Assembly: GCF_900091615.1 (NCBI RefSeq)
Contig: NZ_FMIA01000002.1
Span: 124,001-188,000, forward strand
DNA length: 64,000 bases
Direction: 5' to 3'
DNA from: Micromonospora yangpuensis
GTDB taxonomy: Bacteria > Actinomycetota > Actinomycetes > Mycobacteriales > Micromonosporaceae
In this document: piece after piece, positions 57,366 through 64,000 of the stretch
How the letters are laid out: every line of letters begins with the position of its first letter
Position numbering within the stretch: position 1 is the stretch's first letter
Position numbers and translations under genes: made by a program
Notes under the pieces: generated by a model
What the model was told of the DNA's origin: nothing
What the model saw: only the letters and a program-made list of their open reading frames with translations
Database searches by the model: none

Positions 57366-58268
57366 ATGTCTGTGCCGAACGATCCGAACCCGCGCCTTCA
57401 GTCGTACGCCGACCCGCAGCGCCTGGTCACCACCGAGTGGCTGGCCGAGCACCTGGGCGAGGCGGGTCTCGTCGTGGTGGAGTCCGACGAGGACGTGCTG
57501 CTCTACGACACCGGGCACCTTCCGGGTGCCGTCAAGGTGGACTGGCACACCGAGTTGAACGACCAGGTCACTCGGGACTACCTGGACGCGGAGAGCTTCG
57601 CCGAGCTGTGCGCTGCCAAGGGCATCGGGCGGGACGACACGGTGGTCTTCTACGGCGACAACTTCAACTGGTGGGCGGCGTACGCGCTCTGGGTCTTCTC
57701 GCTCTTCGGCCACGCCGACGTCCGGCTGCTCGACGGCGGCCGGCAGAAGTGGGTGGCCGAGGGCCGTGAGCTGACCCGGGAACGGGTGACCAGGCCACGG
57801 GCCGAGTACCCGGTGCCCACCCGCAACGACGCGCCGATCCGGGCGTACCGGGAGCAGGTGATGGCGCACGTCGCGGCGGGACGGCCGTTGGTCGACGTCC
57901 GCTCGCCGGGCGAGTACACCGGCGAGATGCTGCACATGCCGGACTACCCGCAGGAGGGGGCGCTGCGCGGCGGGCACATTCCGGGCGCGGTGAGCAAGCC
58001 GTGGAAGTCGGCGGCGAACGAGGACGGCACCTTCAAGTCCGCCGACGAGCTGCGCGCCATCTACGCCGACCAGCTCGGGTTGAGCCCGGACGACGACGTG
58101 GTGGCCTACTGCAGGATCGGTGAGCGCTCCAGCCACACCTGGTTCGTCCTGCGGCACCTGCTCGGCTATCCGCAGGTACGCAACTACGACGGCTCGTGGA
58201 CCGAATGGGGCAACCTGGTCCGGGCACCGGTGGTGCGGGGCGACCAGCCGGGCGGCCTCGCCGGCTGA
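57366..58268 (+). CDS. Tandem-rhodanese sulfurtransferase
   Basis: 300 residues with two rhodanese domains. The N-terminal domain ([20 protein letters not shown]) is structural. The C-terminal domain carries the active-site loop C249-[28 protein letters not shown] and [20 protein letters not shown] are typical of actinobacterial thiosulfate sulfurtransferases (SseA type). It moves persulfide sulfur in the cytoplasm. The last codons (GGLAG) are followed by a degenerate repeat. Confidence 0.93.
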   Translation: MSVPNDPNPRLQSYADPQRLVTTEWLAEHLGEAGLVVVESDEDVLLYDTGHLPGAVKVDWHTELNDQVTRDYLDAESFAELCAAKGIGRDDTVVFYGDNFNWWAAYALWVFSLFGHADVRLLDGGRQKWVAEGRELTRERVTRPRAEYPVPTRNDAPIRAYREQVMAHVAAGRPLVDVRSPGEYTGEMLHMPDYPQEGALRGGHIPGAVSKPWKSAANEDGTFKSADELRAIYADQLGLSPDDDVVAYCRIGERSSHTWFVLRHLLGYPQVRNYDGSWTEWGNLVRAPVVRGDQPGGLAG

Positions 58269-58276
58269 CAGCGCTG

Positions 58277-58337
58277 CTCGGCCTCGCCGTTCGGGCCTCA
58301 CCGTTTGGGCGCCTCGCTGTTGGGCGCCTCGCCGTTT
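58277..58337. repeat. Degenerate 15-17 bp tandem repeat
   Basis: Four variants of GGCCTCGCCGTTTGGGC lie between the rhodanese stop and the palindromic element. They resemble the last codons of the rhodanese gene (GGCCTCGCCGG), a third case of repeats derived from a gene's 3' end. Confidence 0.65.
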
Positions 58338-58417
58338 GGAAGGGCCCCTTGTTAACGCGCGCGGGTGAGAAGGGAGCCCTTCTCTACCGTATGCGTTAAC
58401 AAGGGGCCCTTCCTTAC
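58338..58417. repeat. Palindromic repeat element, long form, copy 3
   Basis: Outer arms GGAAGGGCCCCTTGTTAACGC and GCGTTAACAAGGGGCCCTTCC are exact inverted repeats; an inner GAGAAGGG / CCCTTCTC palindrome lies between. The stop codon of the convergent TetR gene (58414-58416) lies within its right end. Confidence 0.95.
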
Positions 58418-58980
58418 ACCTTGGGGGTGGGGTTGCGGAGGTAGCGCTGGATGGTGGGGGCTACCCAGGCGACGAGTTCGGCCGGGTCGGCGTCGGCCAC
58501 CGGTGGCAGTCGCAGCACGTACCGGGTCAGCGCCAGGCCGAGGATCTGGCTGGCCACCAGGCCGGCCCGGCGGGGCAGTTCCGCCGGGTCCGGGACGACC
58601 GGGGCGATCGCCGCGCCCAACTGGTCGGTGCAGATGCCGCGCATCCGTTCCGCCGCGCCCGGGTTGGTGGTGCCGGCCCGGAGCAGGGCGGCCATCGTGC
58701 CGTCGGACTCCCAGCGCCGGAAGAAGTGCGTCACCAGGGTCTCGCCGAGGCGTTCAGGGGGTACGTCGGTCAGGTCCGGCAACCGCAGGTCGAACTCGGC
58801 TGCCGCCGCGAAGAGCCCCTCCTTGCTGCCGTAGTAGCGCATCACCATCGAGGGGTCGATCTTCGCGTCGGCGGCGATGGCCCGGATGGTGGCTCGTTCA
58901 TAGCCGTCGGCGGCGAAGCGTTCCCGTGCGGCCCGCAGGATCGCCGCACGGGTGGCGTCGGATCGGCGCGTCGTGCTCAT
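58414..58980 (-). CDS. TetR-family repressor of the adjacent FAD monooxygenase
   Basis: 188 residues. N-terminal helix-turn-helix (TRAAILRAARERFAADGYER, ATIRAIAADAKIDPSMVMRY, YGSKEGLFAAAAEF). The C-terminal ligand-binding region (TetR_C_17-like) contains LGLALTRYVLRLPPV. It is divergent from the FAD-dependent monooxygenase. Its 105-bp intergenic region carries several CCAACA-NN-TGTTGG palindromes, including a 20-bp perfect-arm site. The stop codon lies in a palindromic repeat. It probably represses both genes and is released by a small aromatic compound (inference). Confidence 0.9.
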   Translation of the reverse strand: MSTTRRSDATRAAILRAARERFAADGYERATIRAIAADAKIDPSMVMRYYGSKEGLFAAAAEFDLRLPDLTDVPPERLGETLVTHFFRRWESDGTMAALLRAGTTNPGAAERMRGICTDQLGAAIAPVVPDPAELPRRAGLVASQILGLALTRYVLRLPPVADADPAELVAWVAPTIQRYLRNPTPKV

Positions 58981-58995
58981 GCCAACAACCGTAGG

Positions 58996-59064
58996 CCAAC
59001 ACCTGTTGACAGGAGGAGTCGGGGCGGCTTACCTTGCCAACAAGTGTTGGCAAACATCTGTTGG
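58996..59064. promoter_or_regulatory. TetR operator cluster (three CCAACA-NN-TGTTGG sites)
   Basis: Site 1: 58996-59009 (CCAACA CC TGTTGA). Site 2: 59034-59053, TTGCCAACA AG TGTTGGCAA with perfect 9-bp arms. Site 3: 59051-59064 (CAAACA TC TGTTGG). Site 1 covers the -35 and site 2 the end of the -10 and the start of transcription of the monooxygenase promoter, so binding would block it. Confidence 0.85.
59006..59035 (+). promoter_or_regulatory. FAD monooxygenase promoter
   Basis: TTGACA (59006-59011), an 18-bp spacer and TACCTT (59030-59035), a good sigma-70-like promoter. It overlaps two operator palindromes and lies 50 bases before the start codon. Confidence 0.75.
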
Positions 59065-59085
59065 CATGAGGATCGGGGGTACGGG

Positions 59086-60462
59086 ATGCTGCCGGAGAAG
59101 ACCGATGTCCTGGTGGTCGGCGCCGGGCCGGTGGGGCTGGCCACCGCGTTGACCCTGGCCCGGCACGGGGTCGAGGTCACCCTCGTCGACCAGGCCGAAC
59201 GATCACCTCTGACCTCGCGGGCCGCCGTCGTGCACGCGTACACACTGGAGGAGCTGGACCGGATCGGTGCCGCCGCACCGCTGGTCGCCCGGGGCCTGCG
59301 CGCGCCGCGCTTCACCATCCGGGAACGAGACCGCACCCTCTTCACCACCAGGTTCGACAACCTGCCCACCCGGTTCCCGTACGCCCTGATGGTGTCGCAG
59401 GCGGAGACCGAGACGGTGCTCGAAGAGCTGCTGGCCAGCGTCGGCGGGCGGGTACTGCGGCCGTACCGGCTGGTCGGTCTGGACCTCGACGCCGCCGGCG
59501 CGGTGGCGCGGTTCGCCGACGGCGCGACCCTGCGCGCCCGGTACGTGGTCGGTGCGGACGGCATGCACAGCGCCGTCCGGCGGCTGGCCGGGATCGGGTT
59601 CCGCGACCCGCACGGCGGCAACGGCCGATCCGGGGCGGGCGGCGGGTCCGACGTGAGCGACCGGCCCGACGGTGGTGGTGAGGCAGCCGGTGGTGCGGGG
59701 TCGTTCGTCCTCGCCGACGTGCGGATCGACGGTGGGCTTCCCCGCGACGAGGTGATGCTCTTCTTCGCCCGGCAGGGGCTGCTCGTCTGGGCGCCGCTGC
59801 CCGACGGCGTGGTCCGACTGGTGGCTCCGCTGGCCGACCCGCCCCGGCACCCCGGGGCACGGCAGTTGCAGGCACTGGTCGACGAGCGCGGCCCGACCCG
59901 GCCGGGGCGGATCACCGAGGTGCTCTGGGGCTCCCGGTTCCGGGCCCACCACCGACTGGCCGACACCTTCCGCGCCGGCCCGGTGCTGCTCGCCGGAGAC
60001 GCCGCGCACGTGCACAGCCCGGCTGGCGGCCAGGGGATGAACCTCGGCCTGCGCGACGCGGTGGCCCTCGGCAGCACGCTCGCCAGCGTCCTGACCGCCG
60101 CCGGGGACCCCCCGCGCGACCCGGTCGAGCCACCGCGCGACCCGGCCGATCCGCCACGCGACCCGGTCGAGCCGCCGCGCGACCCGGTCGAGCGTCCTCG
60201 CCGGTCCGCCGGGCGTCAGGGCCGCGACGCGCTGTCGGTGGTCGACCCCGACGCCCTGCTCGACGGGTACGCGGCACAGCGCCGCCCGGTCGCCGAGCAG
60301 GTCCTGCGCCTCACCGACCGGTTGACCCGGTTGGGCACCGCGCCCGCCACCGGCCGGGCGGTACGCAACTCGGTGCTGAGGCTCGCCGCCCACCTGCCCC
60401 CGGTCCGGCGTCGGGCCGCCCGGCAGATCTCCGGCCTGGCCCAGCGCGACGACCCGAGCTGA
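59086..60462 (+). CDS. FAD-dependent monooxygenase (class A aromatic hydroxylase type)
   Basis: 458 residues. The dinucleotide-binding motif GAGPVGLATALTLARHG opens the protein. VGADGMHSAVRRLAGI is the DG motif and LLAGDAAHVHSPAGGQGMNL the GD motif, typical of group A flavoprotein monooxygenases and tetracycline-inactivating relatives. A Gly/Asp-rich insert lies near 180-205. A heptapeptide repeat PRDPVEP (four copies, about 343-370) follows the GD motif. Controlled by the divergent TetR. ATG 59086 is preceded by GGGGGTACGGG. Substrate unknown; xenobiotic detoxification is plausible. Confidence 0.88.
   Translation: MLPEKTDVLVVGAGPVGLATALTLARHGVEVTLVDQAERSPLTSRAAVVHAYTLEELDRIGAAAPLVARGLRAPRFTIRERDRTLFTTRFDNLPTRFPYALMVSQAETETVLEELLASVGGRVLRPYRLVGLDLDAAGAVARFADGATLRARYVVGADGMHSAVRRLAGIGFRDPHGGNGRSGAGGGSDVSDRPDGGGEAAGGAGSFVLADVRIDGGLPRDEVMLFFARQGLLVWAPLPDGVVRLVAPLADPPRHPGARQLQALVDERGPTRPGRITEVLWGSRFRAHHRLADTFRAGPVLLAGDAAHVHSPAGGQGMNLGLRDAVALGSTLASVLTAAGDPPRDPVEPPRDPADPPRDPVEPPRDPVERPRRSAGRQGRDALSVVDPDALLDGYAAQRRPVAEQVLRLTDRLTRLGTAPATGRAVRNSVLRLAAHLPPVRRRAARQISGLAQRDDPS
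60112..60195. repeat. 21-bp in-frame tandem repeat, 4 copies
   Basis: Four 21-bp units (60112, 60133, 60154, 60175) each encode PRDPVEP-like heptads within the FAD monooxygenase. They insert a Pro/Asp/Arg loop not expected in the family. Confidence 0.92.
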
Positions 60463-60570
60463 CCACGTCCACCGCCGCCGGGCGGCTGGTCGGCCCGCCG
60501 CCGCTGGCTGGTCGACTGGCCGCCGCCGCGGGTCAGCTGGCCGCCAGTGCGTGGCCGGTCCGCTCACCGC

Positions 60571-60655
60571 AAGGAAGGGCCCCTTGTTAACGCGCGCGGT
60601 AGAGAAGGGAACCCTTCTCTACCGTATGCGTTAACAAGGGGCCCTTCCTTACACC
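60571..60655. repeat. Palindromic repeat element, long form, copy 4
   Basis: Best-preserved copy. Outer arms AAGGAAGGGCCCCTTGTTAA (continuing CGC) pair exactly with the right end. The inner GGTAGAGAAGGG-AA-CCCTTCTCTACC is a perfect palindrome. The element can form a cruciform of about 80 bp. It lies between two plus-strand genes; the rest of the 284-bp gap shows no gene. Confidence 0.95.
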
Positions 60656-60746
60656 TCAGGTGGAATCTGGCGGTTGTGCCGGCGGGACCGGCCGGGTCGG
60701 GGCAGTCTGCGGAGGGACCTGTCGGCGAGACCGGTGAGGGGGCAGC

Positions 60747-62381
60747 GTGCGACGCCCGGACACCCGGTTCACCGCCCTGCTGCTGCTGGCCGCACTGCCA
60801 CCGGCCGTGGAGGCGTTCGTGCTGGTGAAGGTGAACTTCATCTCCGCGCAGGGCCTGCCACCGCAGATCACCGCCGTCTGGCCGTACGACACGTACCACG
60901 ATCTGCGGTGGATCTTCGTGTACCACAACTCCTGGCTCGCCTTCGGTGTCCTGATGGTCGCCGCGATCCTCCTGCGCGGCCTGCTCACCACCGGGTTGGT
61001 GGCCCTGGCCTGGCCCGGGGAGGTGGACCGGCCCAGCGTGCGCTGGCTGCTGACGCGCAACACCTTCCTGTCGGTCCTGGTCGCGCTCTTCGTCAGCCCG
61101 TGGGCGGTCGCCTCGGTGGCGGCCTCGGTGGTGGCGCTCTCCTGGCTGCTGATCGCCTCGCTGCTGCCGATGTTCCTGCTCGCGCCGTTCCTGCAACGGG
61201 CCGCCGTGGTCGGGCCGTGGTGGCGGGGGCTGCCGTCCTGGCCGCTGGTCGGCTGGTCGAGCCTGAACTTCGTACTGATCACCGTGACCGGGGCGGTCGC
61301 CTGGAGCGTGCCGAAATGGTGGACGGTGCCGGTGGCCGGCGTCGCCGGGATACTCAACGGGTTGCTCTGGCAGCGGACCGTACGCGCCGCCGTGCTGGCT
61401 CCGCCACCGCGGCTGGCCTGGGTGCCGGTGACCCCGCTGGTCGCGCTCCTGGTGCTGGCGGTGCCGTTCGCGGTGCCGGCGCTGATCCGGCTGCTGCCCG
61501 GCGGCGGCACGAAGGTGGACGCGGCGGTGCTGACCAAGCCGCTGCCCCCCACGGTCCGGCATGCGGTGATCGTGCTGGCCGGCTACGGCTCGACCTACGA
61601 CGGGACCCGACCGCCGGACCCCAACGTGCAACGTTTCTCCTACCGGGGGCTCGGCCCGACTGGCGAACCCCTGCCGTACGGGTCCACCGACACCTTCCAG
61701 TCGATCAGTTCCAGCGTGGACCTGCTGGCCGACCAGGTGGAGCGGCTGCACCGGCGGACCAACCGCCCGGTGGCCCTGATCGGGCAGAGTCAGGGTGCCA
61801 TGGTGGCGCGCACCTACCTGGCGCAGCGCCGGCACCCGGCGGTGGACAGCCTGGCGATGTTCAGTCCGCTGGTCAACGCCGGTCGGGCCTACTATCCGCC
61901 ACCCGGGGACCAGACCGGCTGGGGAGTCGCCACCGGTTGGCAGCTCCGGGTGATATTCGGCGGGGTCAGCCTGGTCCGGCCGGTCGCCACCGGGCCCGAC
62001 GAGCCCTTCATCCGTTCCCTGCTGGACGACGCACCGTTCTACCGCAACAACCTGATGTGCCCGGTACCCGGTGTTCGGCTCGTGGCCTTCCTGCCCACCG
62101 CCACCGCCACCGAGGCCCCACCGGGGGACTACACCCAGATTCCGGTCTTCCAGCAGCCCGGTGTGCACGGCACCCTGCTCGGTCGGCGGCAGGCCCAGGA
62201 GAACCTGATCGCCTTCATCACCGGCCAGTCGATCGACCGGCCCCGCCGGGAGTACTACCTGCTGCAACGGATCAGTGCCGCCTGGCAGGCACCCCCGCTG
62301 GCGATCTGGATCAACCCGGCCTGGCAGGCGCACCGGGAACCGGACCCGGCCTTCACCGGGAAGGTCTGCCTACCGAACTGA
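60747..62381 (+). CDS. Membrane-bound alpha/beta hydrolase
   Basis: 544 residues from GTG 60747 (GAGGGGG upstream). The N-terminal 250 residues hold about six to seven hydrophobic helices. The C-terminal domain is an alpha/beta hydrolase with nucleophile elbow GQSQG (S348) and a conserved VLAGYGSTYDG near its start. YLLQRISAAW and a short hydrophilic end complete it. Active-site side is probably extracellular if the last helix exits outward, but topology is not certain. Substrate unknown. It overlaps the next convergent gene by 29 bases. Confidence 0.83.
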   Translation: MRRPDTRFTALLLLAALPPAVEAFVLVKVNFISAQGLPPQITAVWPYDTYHDLRWIFVYHNSWLAFGVLMVAAILLRGLLTTGLVALAWPGEVDRPSVRWLLTRNTFLSVLVALFVSPWAVASVAASVVALSWLLIASLLPMFLLAPFLQRAAVVGPWWRGLPSWPLVGWSSLNFVLITVTGAVAWSVPKWWTVPVAGVAGILNGLLWQRTVRAAVLAPPPRLAWVPVTPLVALLVLAVPFAVPALIRLLPGGGTKVDAAVLTKPLPPTVRHAVIVLAGYGSTYDGTRPPDPNVQRFSYRGLGPTGEPLPYGSTDTFQSISSSVDLLADQVERLHRRTNRPVALIGQSQGAMVARTYLAQRRHPAVDSLAMFSPLVNAGRAYYPPPGDQTGWGVATGWQLRVIFGGVSLVRPVATGPDEPFIRSLLDDAPFYRNNLMCPVPGVRLVAFLPTATATEAPPGDYTQIPVFQQPGVHGTLLGRRQAQENLIAFITGQSIDRPRREYYLLQRISAAWQAPPLAIWINPAWQAHREPDPAFTGKVCLPN

Positions 62382-62808
62382 CCCGCTCCGCCCGCCGACG
62401 CCACCGGCCGTGCCGCAACAGCAGCCGGGCGGCGGCCACTGCCAACCCCGCCGTGATCAGTGCCTGCACCGGATGGAACGGCCCGATCACCAGGTGCACG
62501 CCGATCCCGAGCGTGGCGGCGGCCAGTCCCAGCCGGGTCGACCAGACCCGCCCGAGCGGCGCGACCAACCCGGCCACCCCCAGCAGTACGCCGACCGCCA
62601 GGTGCAGCCAGGCCCAACCGGTGACGTCGTGGCGGACCAACCCCTGCTCGGTGAGCGAGACGTACCGGTCGGTGCCGAGATCGTCGATGGCAATCAGCAC
62701 GTCGAAGAGTGCCGCCGTACCGAGCAGGATCCCGGCCAGCAGCAACGGTCGCTTGCGCCGGTTCGGCGTACTCCCGGTCCGCACTCCTGTCGACGCCCGA
62801 CGGTCCAC
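62353..62808 (-). CDS. DUF7144-like small membrane protein
   Basis: 151 residues with four hydrophobic helices (LLLAGILLGTAALFDVLIAI, WLHLAVGVLLGVAGLVAPLG, LGLAAATLGIGVHLVIGPFH, ALITAGLAVAAARLLL). GTG 62808 is supported by TAACCT 6 bases upstream (leaderless). Arg/Ser-rich tail. Function unknown; the family label is a weak recollection. Confidence 0.7.
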   Translation of the reverse strand: MDRRASTGVRTGSTPNRRKRPLLLAGILLGTAALFDVLIAIDDLGTDRYVSLTEQGLVRHDVTGWAWLHLAVGVLLGVAGLVAPLGRVWSTRLGLAAATLGIGVHLVIGPFHPVQALITAGLAVAAARLLLRHGRWRRRAERVSSVGRPSR

Positions 62809-62814
62809 GGTCCC

Positions 62815-62820
62815 AGGTTA
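62815..62820 (-). promoter_or_regulatory. -10 element for leaderless mRNA
   Basis: TAACCT on the minus strand, 6 bases before GTG 62808. It fixes the start of the small membrane protein. Confidence 0.55.
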
Positions 62821-62933
62821 GGAGCATCCCTCCGCCCGGTTCACCGACTTGACCGATCTGCCGACTCGGCTGATCTGTCTTTCTCCGCCAGCACCGGGCG
62901 CGTCCGGGCAACCACGAGGGGTGGACGGGGGAC

Positions 62934-62939
62934 TACGCT
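62934..62939 (+). promoter_or_regulatory. -10 element for leaderless TetR mRNA
   Basis: TACGCT, 6 bases before GTG 62946, no ribosome site. Confidence 0.55.
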
Positions 62940-62945
62940 GGCCGG

Positions 62946-63569
62946 GTGACGGTGGGGCAGCAGAGCCGGGGTGCCGGCAACGGCACGGCGAGCGGGGGCC
63001 GACGGCGTTCCCGACGCGAGGAGATCCTGACCATCGCGGTCGGGCTGTTCGCCGCCCGTGGCTACCACGGGGTGTCGATGGACGACATCGGTGCCGCCGC
63101 CGGCGTCACCGGGCCGGCCCTCTACCACCACTTCGCCGGCAAGGAGGCGATGCTGGTCGCCGCGCTGGTCCCGGTCAGCGAGGGGCTGCTGGCCGGTGGC
63201 CGGGACCGCGCCCTCGGGCATCCGGGCGATCCCCGCGCCGCGGTCGAGTCGCTGATCGGCTTCCATGTCGAGTTCGCGTTGGCCAACCCGGCGGTGATCG
63301 CCCTGCACCTGCACGAGCTGGACCGGCTGCCGGAGGAGCCCCGGCGGGAGATCCGCCGGCTGCAACGGCTCTACGTCGAGGAGTGGGTGACGGTGCTGAC
63401 CGCGCTGCACCCCCGGCTGGACGCCGCCGAGGCCCGGGTGCTCGCCCACGCCGCGTTCGGCCTGATGAACTCGACGCCGTTCCTCGGTGGCGAGGTGGAC
63501 CGGCTCCGCTGCGCCGAGCTGCTGCGCGCCGCCACCCTGGCCGCCCTGCTCGACCACCCCCGCAGATAG
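62946..63569 (+). CDS. TetR-family regulator
   Basis: 207 residues. A basic N-terminal tail precedes the helix-turn-helix (SRREEILTIAVGLFAARGYH, GVSMDDIGAAAGVTGPALYH, HFAGKEAMLVAAL). The C-terminal domain resembles TetR regulators of lipid or acyl-CoA metabolism (AVESLIGFHVEFALANPAVI, LHLHELDRLPEEPRREI). Target unknown; it is divergent from the DUF7144-like gene, with 137 bp between. Confidence 0.9.
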   Translation: MTVGQQSRGAGNGTASGGRRRSRREEILTIAVGLFAARGYHGVSMDDIGAAAGVTGPALYHHFAGKEAMLVAALVPVSEGLLAGGRDRALGHPGDPRAAVESLIGFHVEFALANPAVIALHLHELDRLPEEPRREIRRLQRLYVEEWVTVLTALHPRLDAAEARVLAHAAFGLMNSTPFLGGEVDRLRCAELLRAATLAALLDHPRR

Positions 63570-63657
63570 CCGGTGCCCTACCGGACATCGCCCTGAACCG
63601 ACCGCGTCCCTGGGCCGTTGTACCCGTCGGCGACGATGCTGGTGCTCGGGAGGGCGT

Positions 63658-64000
63658 GTGGACGATCGGATCTCCGACAGCGATATCGAGCGGCTGGCGG
63701 TCTGGGTGTTGAGAGGAGACATATGGCGGTCCGCCGGGTCTCCACGGTGGAGCGGTGAAAGCCGTGACTGGGTGAAGGCCGAGCGGTTCATCGATGAGAC
63801 GCACCGTGCCCTTCGGCCGGAGGCGGGGCGACTCGGCGCGCTGGTACCCGGCCTCAAGCAGATGATGGGCCGGCTGAGGGGCAGGTCCGCTTCCGCGCGT
63901 GATTGGAAGCGTGATTGGCAGCGGGTCGACCCGCCGCCCTACGGGAGATCCGATGCCACGGTCCCTGCTCCGACCTTTCGCAACCTGGTGCCTTACGGTT
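63658..64000 (+). CDS. Hypothetical protein, 3' end beyond window
   Basis: An open frame from GTG 63658 to the last base, 114 codons without a stop, after a GGGAGGG ribosome site. Visible segments: ISDSDIERLAVWVLRGD, VKAERFIDETHRALRPEAGR, LGALVPGLKQMMGRLRG and QRVDPPPYGRSD. No family recognised. It was judged real from its ribosome site and sustained open frame; codon bias is somewhat less extreme than in neighbouring genes. Confidence 0.55.
   Translation, partial: MDDRISDSDIERLAVWVLRGDIWRSAGSPRWSGESRDWVKAERFIDETHRALRPEAGRLGALVPGLKQMMGRLRGRSASARDWKRDWQRVDPPPYGRSDATVPAPTFRNLVPYG

Noticed and set aside
58336..60660. Short ORFs with KGPLVNARGREG-like peptides at several places
   Set aside because: They are translations of the palindromic repeat elements, not genes.

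Overview
The window is very GC-rich, densely packed actinobacterial chromosome. The order gyrA, DUF3566 protein, tRNA-Ile, tRNA-Ala is the conserved origin-proximal arrangement of Actinobacteria. Protein style, and a palindromic repeat family that I recall from Micromonospora and Salinispora, point to Micromonosporaceae. A 16-bp near-match to the ParB site parS (52220-52235) fits a position close to oriC. No CRISPR array, rRNA, transposase, integrase or phage packaging gene is visible, and no gap between genes exceeds about 300 bases.

Layout. 1-3353: 3' part of gyrA, a DUF3566 membrane protein, tRNA-Ile(GAU), a DLW-39-type microprotein and tRNA-Ala(UGC). 3420-5484: an arsenic island, with arsR-aquaporin-arsC on one strand and an ArsI-like lyase divergent. 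5746-9804: a membrane-anchored serine hydrolase with a two-component system. 9902-14453: regulators (XRE/NB-ARC/TPR protein, two paralogous LuxR proteins, one SARP).

14440-36529 is the centrepiece, an extracellular contractile injection system (eCIS, phage-tail-like particle) locus. The minus-strand operon from 27689 down to 14440 encodes sheath, tube, a tail-assembly protein, a 52-residue DUF6760-like protein, a 1073-residue disordered QR-motif protein, a second tube-like protein, a LysM protein, VgrG-like spike, PAAR tip, gp25, baseplate J, tail protein I and a zinc-ribbon/TM/glycan-binding membrane protein. A DUF4157 (eCIS core) protein diverges at 27888. After a small toxin-antitoxin-like pair comes a second minus-strand operon: secreted beta-propeller protein, DUF4255 cap protein and AAA+ ATPase. 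A LuxR regulator, an Ig-like membrane protein and a Ser/Thr kinase with an extracellular CBM2 domain follow (36754-40698). No tail fibre and no classical tape-measure gene is recognisable.

40890-49132: RDD protein, a second two-component system, a CtpI-like giant P-type ATPase and a small membrane protein. 49181-64000: housekeeping and accessory genes, including a frameshifted MFS transporter, GAP-family protein, YbaK-like deacylase, DsbA-like oxidoreductase, SufE, CBS protein, SigE-type sigma factor with putative anti-sigma partner, SGNH hydrolase, rhodanese, a TetR/FAD-monooxygenase pair with clear operators, a membrane alpha/beta hydrolase, a second TetR and a gene running off the window.

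Two non-coding themes recur. Palindromic elements (four copies) lie between genes, and short tandem repeats appear to derive from gene 3' ends. Several genes have a -10 hexamer only 6-7 bases before the start codon, indicating leaderless mRNAs.
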